Origin: Symbiodinium natans
Lineage: Eukaryota; Sar; Dinophyceae; Suessiales; Symbiodiniaceae
Assembly: GCA_905221605.1 (NCBI GenBank)
Contig: CAJNDS010000065.1
Coordinates: 140,001-176,000, forward strand
DNA length: 36,000 nt
Direction of reading: 5' to 3'
The position numbers and the translations under genes are program-made. The notes below the pieces were generated by a model, which was not told the origin of the DNA, ran no database searches, and worked only from the letters and a program-made list of their open reading frames with translations. How positions within the stretch are numbered: position 1 is the first letter of the stretch; each line of letters begins with the position of its first letter. Positions 28,071 to 36,000 of this stretch are shown piece by piece.

Positions 28071-28206
28071 TTAAGGTTAGGGTTTAGGGACCCGCGCATC
28101 ATCCGCTCCAACACTCATTGGTGCGCCGCCTCCCTTCACCGATGCCAATTGCGGAACCCTGCTAAACCCTACACCTTAACAACCCCACCTGAACCCTAAA
28201 AAAACA
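28071..28206. repeat. Short decayed telomere-like sequences in opposite orientations
   Basis: TTAAGGTTAGGGTTTAGGG at 28071-28089 is followed by AACCCTGCTAAACCCTACACC at about 28154 and GAACCCTAAAAAAAC at about 28190. This gives TTTAGGG-type words first and CCCTAAA-type words after, the reverse of the order in the 13-14 kb element. Each is only one to three units long, so chance or decay cannot be excluded. Confidence 0.45.
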
Positions 28207-28329
28207 TGTAGTAGCGACATCCGCAATACAAAGGTCTGTTTCCTTGATGTTTTGTGGTTTTGAGGCTGGGTCTGGGTCTGGGGTATCCTGCGGTGAGCAC
28301 AGTGAGCCGCTTCGTTCACCTGCTTGCGC

Positions 28330-28700
28330 ATGCCAGAGGACAGGGCAGATGAAGTCTTGGGGACGGCTTTAGAGCAGCTGAGCGAGGCAGGGCTTGGGAC
28401 CGCTTTCTGCTTGTTCCTTCTTTGGGTTTGAGATCTGTTGAGATGCGACGCATGGCCAGGCTTCCGCTGAGAGACTTCGCAGCGCTGAAACTTTTCGCAT
28501 TTGCCCTAGTTTCTTTCCAGCTGTGATCACCGGCAGGTGCCCATCGAAATAGCCAGCGTTCGTACCAGCAGCAGCACACGCGACAGTACTGGGACTTCAC
28601 AAGGCCGTGTGCAGCGGCATTTGGGCCAATACGAACTGGCCAAGGAGCGGCATCAGCGTGAGTCCACTCGGTCATGATGGGTGCCTCACTCCACTGTTTG
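28330..28700 (-). CDS. Weak candidate exon, unknown function
   Basis: A minus-strand frame free of low complexity runs from the edge of the G-rich block at about 28700 down to about 28316. It encodes Trp-, Arg- and Cys-containing sequence (QYCRVCCCWYERWLFRWAPA, then KSFSAAKSLSGSLAMRRIST). No family is recognised. The apparent extension into 28710-29044 is proline-only translation of G/C tracts and is not real. It is not clearly distinct from chance. Confidence 0.18.
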
Positions 28701-28709
28701 CTGCCAGAT

Positions 28710-29072
28710 CGTGGGGGGGGGGTGAGGGGGGGGGTGGGGGGGGGGCTGTCAGGGGGGGGGGGGTGGGGGGAGGGGGGAGGGGGGGGGGGGTGGGGTGGGG
28801 GGGGGGGGGGGTGGGGAGTGGGGGGAGGGGGGGGAGGTGGGGGGAGGTGGGGGGAGGTGGGGGGGGTAGGGGTGGGGGTCCGGTGTGGGGGGGAGGGGTG
28901 GGGGGTGGGGAGGGGTGCGGGGGGGGGGGGGAGGGGTGTGGGGGCGTGGGGTGGGGGGGGGTGGGGGGGTTTTTTTACTCCGACAAGCGGGACCTTCCAC
29001 GGCATCGGTTTGCAGCTCCTCCAACGGATTGGGGGGGGTCCCACAGGGCGGGGGGGGGGGAATTCGGTATGG
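28710..29072 (+). repeat. G-tract minisatellite block (plus strand G-rich)
   Basis: About 360 bp made almost entirely of runs of 3-14 G separated by T, A, C or GT, with a recurring GGGGGGAGGTGG unit near 28820-28860. A non-G segment (28970-29030: TTTTTTTACTCCGACAAGCG and onward) is inserted near its end. Dozens of G runs would allow many G-quadruplexes. The glycine- and proline-rich open frames here are artefacts. Confidence 0.95.
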
Positions 29073-29243
29073 GGGGAAGGGTTGGGTTAGGGGGAAGGAG
29101 GCCCGATCCGGGTCTGCTTGTTCCAGACGCTTCTAGCCGAGGCGAATTATGGTAGGAAAATAAGTGCCATGTGGCTACTCGACAAACCGAGCTCGAGAAG
29201 AGAGCCACTTTTGCTTTTCGGCGTTCTTCGGCGCAGCCTAATT

Positions 29244-29804
29244 TCATCTAATTTCATTGAAGAGCCACGAAGCAATGCAGATGGTCCTGCAGATGTCAAC
29301 GCCACGACCTCCTGCTAGCAATGTGCATGTCGTGAAGGTCGATGCTAGACACAAGAGCGAACTGTGGTTTGCTATGCTTGGCAGCAGGACATGTTGGCCA
29401 GTGACGATTTCGAGTTGCTGTGGCAGCAGGCGCCACCCCTCCATGTTTGCATGATCAAAGGCGCAGTCGTTGTGAAGGAACTGACAACGGCCGCATGATG
29501 TTGCACGTTGCACGTCCTGTTTGCAGGGAAGGGCTTGCGTGCTTCCCTTGTTGAGAAAACGGCATTGGGGTCCATCTGGGCGCAAGGATGGCACCCGAAT
29601 GGAAGTGAAGAGGGACCCGTGCTGCCGCGTCTTTGAGTACCGGCTCGTCTCGTGGCCGCAAGCTACACAAAGCCACTGCTGAGACAATCTCGTGCATGTT
29701 GATCGCCTGAAAATCCTTAGCAGACAGGGTTGGCTGAACAGTTTGTTTCCACTTTGATGGCTGGCCTGACACTTCAATTCTCGGCGATGCCCGTTGGAGC
29801 ACAA
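29244..29804 (-). CDS. Longest unexplained minus-strand open frame (186 codons)
   Basis: Outside repeats this is the longest open frame after the channel exon. It is Cys/His/Arg-rich, with clusters such as CVACGHETSRYSKTRQH and CGRCQFLHNDCAFDH that look like metal-binding spacing but match no zinc-finger pattern I can name. There is no splice or domain evidence. The plus strand is also open over 29257-29454. Length alone makes it worth listing, but it may be chance. Confidence 0.25.
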   Translation of the reverse strand: MCSNGHRRELKCQASHQSGNKLFSQPCLLRIFRRSTCTRLSQQWLCVACGHETSRYSKTRQHGSLFTSIRVPSLRPDGPQCRFLNKGSTQALPCKQDVQRATSCGRCQFLHNDCAFDHANMEGWRLLPQQLEIVTGQHVLLPSIANHSSLLCLASTFTTCTLLAGGRGVDICRTICIASWLFNEIR

Positions 29805-30348
29805 ACAGTCAAGTCTGTCATGCCGTTAAAACTTTGGAAAATCTGCTGTAAGATTGCAAGGTGATTGATCTTGAGCAGCCGCTGAGTCAGGCTGGAAAGC
29901 TGAACTCCGTCAGAATGCCGATACCGCCGACACCCATCATCAAACCCGAAATAGAGTTGCTGTGCAGATGTGGGAGATTGCGCAGTGTTCCGGGACAAGA
30001 CATTGGACAGCAGCATGTGTCATGACCAAAATTTTGGGAGGCTGTGTCACACTTCGAGGAGGTGGACCTCATCCACAAGGCTCCGACGCTGTTGCGAGCC
30101 TGTTTGGTACGTAGGGCACGCACGTGGTCCAGACACACCAGAGCAGGTTCAAAAGCAGCTGTGCCAGCCGGTGGAAACTCTCGGAAGCGGGTCTCCATGG
30201 CATAAGGCAGGCTGTCAGCTCCGGCACACGCCACGGCGCATCCGCATGAGAGTACGCTGAACTCGGAGGCTAGGGTAGCTAGGGTGTGATGCTTCGTGAG
30301 ATCGAAGCTTGGCTTGGCAGGCGTATATGATGTGCTTCAGCATTGCAG

Positions 30349-30527
30349 TCTTGCGCATCGAGGTGCTGCATGCACCTTGTCTTACAGCTGATCAGGAGCA
30401 GCAGGGCGTCATATCAGCACTTTTCCTCAGCACTGAGGAGTTGTTCCGGTACCGTGACAAGACGAATGGCGTCCTCTTGGAGGGCGTTTGTACTGAATTT
30501 GACCATACAGCCTTGAACGCTCTTTGA
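30349..30527 (+). CDS. Candidate C-terminal exon, unknown function
   Basis: After the good acceptor CTTCAGCATTGCAG (phase 1), the frame reads LRIEVLHAPCLTADQEQQGV, then ISALFLSTEELFRYRDKT, then FDHTALNAL and TGA at 30525-30527. The mix of helix-like and acidic/hydrophobic segments looks like folded protein. A downstream frame (30528-30818, VAAGDDVVLRGASQTSPVLV) is also protein-like and could belong to the same gene if the exon ends before the stop. No family recognised. Confidence 0.33.
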
Positions 30528-31339
30528 TTGCAAGAAAGGTGCGCGTTGACGTACAGTACTGTATATGACCCTCGGCCGACATCGCGGCATGTGGCCGCAG
30601 GGGATGATGTAGTTCTCAGGGGCGCATCTCAAACATCTCCTGTTCTTGTAGGCACATGCGGCAATGCAGACTCAACGGTACAGGTCCCGGCCAAATCCTG
30701 GCGGGCTATGCGGCCGTGGAACATAGCGGCAAACCTCTGGAAGCCACACGAGGCGCTGCAGCACGGAACATCTGGGGGAACATTCCGGAGCACAGCGGAG
30801 GGTAGCTTCGGATTTTGAAGCAGACACGGCGCCGAAACATCATCGACCAGAACGTTGCGTAGCAGGGACTAAGATTATGTATCCGAATGAAGTTCACCAG
30901 CCAGAGAAGCTAACAACCAGTTCAGTCAGTACATGTCAGTGCGCCAGCTCAGGTTACCATTTCAACCTTGCACATTGCTGATGGATTAGCAAGTGCCGTT
31001 TGTCGGAAGACTGGAATTGTTGGCCTCAGGATGGATCTGGCAGGACCACCTTCATCCACGTTTCCCGTGCCTGGCCTTCAATGTGGCCAGAACGAGCAGA
31101 TGACCACATGCATTCGCGTGGCTTTTCGGTTTTGATCCTTTGCCAACTGTCACTGCGCCAATTCGACTTGTAAGCCGTGCACAAGCATATTTGCGCTTAA
31201 ACCATGTAAAAGGTGGCTAGATTGTGATTGCGGTGGAGCATGCCGGAGCGTGGCTTGTGTCGCGGAGGTGCGGAAGCTGGGATGACGTTGGCTTCTTGGG
31301 CTTCTTGGCAGCATCGAGAGGGTCCGTGAGAGCGGGCGC

Positions 31340-31618
31340 TTGGAGGTTTTGGGCCTTTTTAGGTTTTATGAGCCTCATATGCTACACAGTTACTCGCAGC
31401 CTGGGCTTGTCTCTACGTCGCCGTTTGAAAGTTTGAACAAAGCACTCGTACCGTGGGATGCCTTTTCGAGGATGCAGGAAAAGTGCGCAACCGAAGCGCT
31501 GTCTAAATGCAAATGCGTGGGCATCGAGGGGCCTGCACAAAAGCGCAACGCGATTCGCCGGAGCATGCCAGGGGCAGAACAATTTTTGTATTCATTTGTC
31601 CTCAATACCGCCATGTAG
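31340..31618 (+). CDS. Candidate exon or small ORF, unknown function
   Basis: A 92-codon frame ends in TAG and contains YEPHMLHSYSQPGLVSTSPF, then ESLNKALVPWDAFSRMQEKC, then Cys and basic residues. Balanced composition supports coding. However, an alternative plus frame (31458-31814) and a minus frame (31390-31737) overlap it, and no domain is seen. Confidence 0.25.
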   Translation: MEVLGLFRFYEPHMLHSYSQPGLVSTSPFESLNKALVPWDAFSRMQEKCATEALSKCKCVGIEGPAQKRNAIRRSMPGAEQFLYSFVLNTAM

Positions 31619-31819
31619 CGAGGCAGCGGGGCACGAGTTTCTGCACATGTCTGACATGCGCTATTTGTACTTTCGTCACAGTGCGACATCAAGACGATCA
31701 GCAGATCTGAGCCATCAAGGTCCAGACAAAACAGCACGCCGTTTCTCTCTCGCCATATGCTATCACGTGCTCATATTTATGCGAGGCACGAAGCACAAAA
31801 AAGGCTCACACTGACATGA

Positions 31820-32305
31820 CTAGCAAATCGCTTTCATCTGGGGTTCATTGGCTACAGAGAGCGAACCCCCCCAGCCCCACACATTCATCCTTTCCTTCTT
31901 CCAGGAAAGATTTCAGGGCTACTGCAATTGCCTGGTGCGGCGTCAACACGCGCCACCACTTAAAACTTCTCCCCACAATGTGCCGCTCAAGTCTATACTT
32001 CCAACATCCAGGGACGCTGAAACCTTGTAGAGCGACGGACAGCTCAGTATCTCTGGCCTCTAGCCTGCCCGTGCACCCATCCCTGTGCGGCTGCTCGAGG
32101 CCTGCTCGACCAAATCGCGTTCTCGCCTAGGCATGGTGGCTACGAGGAAACCGTGGTTTCCCTCGCAGTACTTTCGGCACCTCCGAACTCCGCTCTTCGC
32201 GCGTTGCGGCAAGCTATTCGGGATTCACGATTCAGGTTCCGGAAGGCGGGCCGGTTTTCTGTAGTGCAAACTACAAACATTAGAAAAGGCTTGCAACTGT
32301 TGAGC
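31820..32305. other. Region without a supported gene
   Basis: Open frames on both strands are contradictory and without domains. No repeats of note. Confidence 0.3.
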
Positions 32306-32306
32306 A

Positions 32307-32552
32307 TGTCGCGGGGCGTCGGGTTTTGCTGAGATGCTGGACACGGCGGCATACTTCGTGGCACGCGGATTTGCGGCTGACGTTCGCAAAGCTGCTGCTC
32401 AGCTTCGTTTACATTCGCAGCACGTTCTGTTCCCCACTCTTCAGAGCAGGTGGTTAGATTATGCTGCCAGATTCGATTCTTCACAGGCTGCCGAAGCCTC
32501 TGTGCCTGGTAGCCCATGGATGGAGCGCATCAACGCCGACAAGGACCCATGA
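32307..32552 (+). CDS. Candidate small protein or last exon
   Basis: A plus-strand frame contains an ATG at 32334 and ends in TGA at 32550-32552, with in-frame codons back to 32307. It reads MLDTAAYFVARGFAADVRKA, then AAQLRLHSQHVLFPTLQSRW, then LDYAARFDSSQAAEASV and ends INADKDP. It is helical and Ala-rich with evenly spaced charged residues. As a stand-alone it would be a 72-residue protein; it could equally be a terminal exon. No family recognised. A minus-strand frame overlaps its first half. Confidence 0.33.
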   Translation, partial: CRGASGFAEMLDTAAYFVARGFAADVRKAAAQLRLHSQHVLFPTLQSRWLDYAARFDSSQAAEASVPGSPWMERINADKDP

Positions 32553-34770
32553 TGTTAACAAATCTGTATATCTCCTAGCACAAGCGGCTCTCTTGCGACA
32601 TGGTCTGGCACCGTGTCACAAAAAATGGCAAGTGACAATTGGTATTATTTAATGCATGCTCTACAAGAAGGTGATGAGAAGGCTGTTTGTTTGTCCCAGC
32701 TGGCCATCGATGCTGTGCCCCAGCACTTGTGCGATAGCCTTCCCATGGATGGAAGCCTCATCGCGTAATATGACTGTCATTTCAAGTGACATTGCAGCCA
32801 TCCGCAATTCGCCAGGACGGCTTTTATGCTGAACTACGTGAGATTGAGAAAGTGAGAAGCACAGTGCCTTGGGATAAACGTGCCCTTGCTGCATGTACGT
32901 TGCGTTGGTAGCCATAGATGTACTTCAAAAGCTTCTTCAATGTACGGATGAGAGCTCGCCCACAGTCAGCACAGGCCCAAAGGCATTATATATGTATTGA
33001 GTTGTATTGATGACAGCTTTCTCCCGGGGAGAGATCAAGTTTCTGCTATTAGGTGATGATTCGCCGTGCATGCGTGTGCAGTCATGAGTGTGTAGCGGTT
33101 CGGTTGCGGTTGTTGAACCAACGGTTCATAAGAAACAACTGCCAACAAAACTCTTGCCCCGTCAGCCCCTCCCTCCAAACAAAATTCTGCAGCCCCAAGC
33201 AAGGGGGGCGCACGAAGCTCAGAAAGGCCCCAAAAAGGCGCTGAAGAATTCAGCGGGCGGGGGGTTTCTCAGGTTCCGATTTCCTAATACAGCATCACGG
33301 TTCCAGCTGTTCCGCCGGATTTACGATTCGTAGAGTTCAGTTCCGATTCTTCCTTGTAATGTCCTGAATTCCAGAAAATTCCAGAGGAGCGAATCTGAGA
33401 ATCTGGGGCTGTCGTAAGACATCGTAAGACTCCATCAGCGCAGCTGTGCCTTTAGGATCTTAGGAGCATCAACAGACTTCAAAAACCATTATTTTAAAAT
33501 TATAAACCCTTCAGAGCTTCCACCTGAGCACTGACCGGCCCATCCCCCCCCCCCCCATGTAGGATACCCAGCGATGTCTCTCAAAACGCGGTTCGGTTAC
33601 AAAGTGCTTGCCATGGTTCCACATGTTTGATGGGATATAGGGATTTTGTACTCGCCTAAGTGGTGTTTCATGGTATCCCTATTTTCTGAGCTACCGGGGT
33701 GGTCGCGTCAGATCAGTGTCAGGCAAGGAGGGCTCCCCAGACGACAGGGACGGGTTTCGTAACATCCATCGCTTCAACCCCTTTCTCCAGTGCCGTGGTG
33801 CCGGAAAGGATTGCGATACACAGCTACAGCTCGCAGAGACATCAGGTGCACGATGTGGAGCGGGCACCGTGCCAGGTGTTTATGCATGCGTGTCCTTACA
33901 ATAACTTTGAAAGGCCGGCACGCACCACATGATATCGACGTGGAATCAGCACGAGTATGTAGTCAACACGAGCATGGAGTCAACGCGACAAGGCTTCTCG
34001 CCCAACATCAACCGGGGATTTTTGCAGTAGTCTTGGATCTGAACTTGAAACTTATTGAAGCACTTATGTCACTGGTATGATGAGTAGCCACGTGCTTAAC
34101 TTCTCGCTACAAGTTCTAAAATGTGCCCACAAACTTACTAAACCCCAATGCTGAGGAGAACGTACACGCTTTGCAGCCGAATGACTTAAAGGGTTGGTTC
34201 AAGATCTCCTTACGGCTGAGGCTGCTTGGAACGAACGTGGAAGCTGCTGCCTGAGCCGCAGAATGGGACTCCTCCTTCGTTGCGTAGGCACCCCCCAACT
34301 CAGGGAAGTTAATGGTTGTGCGAAAATGGGCTGCCCACGCCCGTGCACATGAAGCCTTTCTGGCAACCAGGAGGATGGAATTGAGGAATCGCCAGAACTG
34401 TTAAAGGTTAGGGTAAGAGTGTTTGTTTGTTGAAATAACAATCGCCACCTCCAGCTTTGGTGACCTGCCAGAAGGGAAAGTGCATAGTCGCTCCAGGGAA
34501 CCTGGTGCCACGAATGAAACGATCATGCCGGCTCATCCAGGCTCATCTTCTCTAAGCTCTGTGATAAGTTGTGAAAGCATGTGAAAAGTGTACTCGGTGT
34601 CTGCTGTGCCTAATGGATCCTAATGGCCCATCGCCGCTTGCGGCTGATGTAAAAAGGGTTTCTTCAGCACTACCCTCGCTTTCGCAGTGGTAACGGAGAG
34701 CGGTGAGTGTCGGGTGGCAGGGATTTGGGTCTGAGATTGTGGGCGCCCAGCAAGTCGGCATGAGGCCTGG
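32553..34770. other. Region without a supported gene
   Basis: Includes an 11-nt C tract near 33546-33556 and recurring GGTTCCGAT(T) words at 33270-33350. A possible tiny last exon after GGGATTTTTGCAG at 34028 (VLDLNLKLIEALMSLV then TGA at 34080) stands alone. Nothing else is supported. Confidence 0.3.
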
Positions 34771-35400
34771 ATGCAAAAGGCGCACAGCGTTGGCCTCACC
34801 GGTAGACTTGAGCCTGCGCCTTTCCATATCTTCGGTGTTCAAGCTGCTCGAGTTCTATTTGATTGGGGCTATATGCCTTTTCTCGGCCTTCGCGACGTCG
34901 TGGGCTTCAACCTGCTTGGCCCCTCTTCAGCCTCTTCACTACTTCGTAACAGGGCTTTCGTGCTTCGAGTACCGCCGCCTGCAACTTCTTCAGCTTCATC
35001 AGCCGTAAATACCTTCACTGCACCCTCCAACTTCACTTCTCCAACTTCCTCCTGCGCCACCTGAACTACCACCACTTGCCCTTGGGCCCGAGAGTTGCAG
35101 CGCCGCCCCCCAAGGAAGCGACCCAACAAGACCCTTCGTGCCCTTCAGCAAGGGTTCCCACTGAGAGAGCCATCTCTAGACGAAGCCATCGAAACGATGA
35201 CCTTGGCAAAGGAGTCGGAAGAGGAAAAGGCGCATGCCCTCCTCGCAAGCCGCTCTCGCTTCCTTCCTCCCTTGCGGGCCCCGGCCCAACCTTCACACGA
35301 ACACCTGGCCTCAGCGGTTGCGAGAGGGGTCCAAGCCTCAAGGTCTCAAACATGGCAGCGTGTCCCTCAAGGTCCAAAACATGAGCAGCCTAAGTTTTGA
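34771..35400 (+). CDS. Weak candidate coding region, two adjacent open frames
   Basis: Frame one (to TGA at 35064) reads FGVQAARVLFDWGYMPFLGL, then RDVVGFNLLGPSSASSLL, then a Ser/Thr/Pro-rich tail. Frame two (about 35060 to TGA at 35400) reads REPSLDEAIETMTLAKESEE, then EKAHALLASRSRF. They are in different frames and could be two exons or one frame-broken gene. The opposite strand is open too, because of the Ser/Ala codon bias. I cannot name a family. Confidence 0.25.
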
Positions 35401-35638
35401 TTCGCAAAAGCAAAAGCCTACCCTCCGAGCTTTTGCTCGTCAGGGTCTTCGTGGTTGGCAAGTCTAAAGCATTGGGATTCCTCTACGGAGGTCAGTGCAT
35501 GTCCTGCTGCATCCAGGGTCCACCGCTCCGAGCAGTGGTGTGCTTTGTCGCTGGGCGCGTGAGCCACGCAGGGGCTGGGCGGTGGCGAGGAGTGCGCGGT
35601 CCAGCGCCCCCTCAAGGTCGGTGAGCGCGTGTGCGCCC

Positions 35639-35694
35639 GGAACGTCGAGGACGGAACGTCGAGGACGGAACGTCGAGGACGGAACGTCGAGGAG
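35639..35694. repeat. 14-bp minisatellite, four copies
   Basis: Four copies of GGAACGTCGAGGAC, the last ending in G. The period of 14 is not a multiple of 3, so it would shift frame in any coding sequence. It is clean and probably recent. Confidence 0.95.
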
Positions 35695-36000
35695 GAGCCG
35701 GTCCGTTTCGGATGCTTTATGGCCCCTTAAAAGCCTCTTTATGCCTCTTTGAGAAGTGGCGCAAAGCACTGCCGTCTGGCACGGCAGTAGGTGAGCTTGT
35801 CGGCTTCGCCCAGCAGTCCAAATGCCAGCCTCGGCTCAGACCTGCCAGGGCCCGCGCAACTTCAGACGAGACGTCTCTAGGCAACGAGAACCTCCGTGTC
35901 TACTGCACAGTGCTTGCCTAAAAGCCGATCGCCTCTTGTCTCACGTGGGCTTACACCTGGGGCCCTCGAGCTCGCTTGGCCAGTCGCCTGGATCGGCTGC
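35695..36000. other. Window end, possible exon
   Basis: A plus frame after the minisatellite (PLKASLCLFEKWRKALPSGT, then AVGELVGFAQQSKCQPRL) continues to a TAA at 35921. Composition is plausible but there is no domain or splice evidence. The last 80 bases hold nothing I recognise. Confidence 0.2.

Noticed and set aside
28710-29044. Extension of the 242-codon minus frame (28316-29044)
   Set aside because: The N-terminal two-fifths or so is almost only Pro translated from the G-tract block. Only the part below about 28700 could be coding, and that weakly.

Overview
This is nuclear DNA of a eukaryote with many introns and few genes per kilobase, most likely a dinoflagellate and possibly a Symbiodiniaceae-type alga. 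The evidence is: (1) AAACCCT/TTTAGGG arrays, the plant-type telomere unit that dinoflagellates also use; (2) a gene split into small exons whose introns include four GC-AG introns carrying GC at both junctions, a known dinoflagellate habit; (3) a polycystin-family channel with an added WW domain; (4) a very large share of low-complexity and foldback DNA. I found no rRNA, tRNA, CRISPR array, bacterial-type operon or intact spliced-leader sequence.

Layout. 1-5.9 kb has no gene I recognise. 5.9-10.6 kb holds several plus-strand open stretches with plausible splice sites that could encode the N-terminal part of the next gene. About 10.6-17.51 kb is the main find: one plus-strand gene for a polycystin (PKD2/TRPP-like) cation channel. 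It can be followed from the end of S1, through the extracellular polycystin domain and S2-S6, to a C-terminal WW domain and a stop codon at 17510. None of these exons except the last is visible as a long ORF. They were placed by matching reading phase, splice sites and family topology. The roughly 3.1-kb intron before S2 carries a 1.54-kb foldback element (13132-14667) with two telomere-like arrays and a repeated 29-nt hairpin module.

17.5-21.6 kb is mostly non-coding, with a weak minus-strand candidate near 18 kb and a 380-bp array of a GAAGACAC motif at 20.6-20.97 kb. 21.6-22.16 kb carries three small plus-strand exons that together spell most of an SH3 domain. 22.45-23.1 kb is a large AGC/GGA/GCAGGA composite microsatellite. 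24-36 kb is repeat-rich (diverged tandem repeats and a foldback at 25.8-26.5 kb, a G-tract block at 28.7-29.07 kb, a 14-bp minisatellite at 35.64 kb). It has scattered open stretches on both strands that could be exons but that I cannot name.

Confidence is high for the last channel exon, good for the channel gene as a whole, moderate for the SH3 gene and low for all other candidate exons. In this DNA, protein-looking frames also occur by chance, so only exons backed by a domain or by matched splice phases are scored above 0.4.
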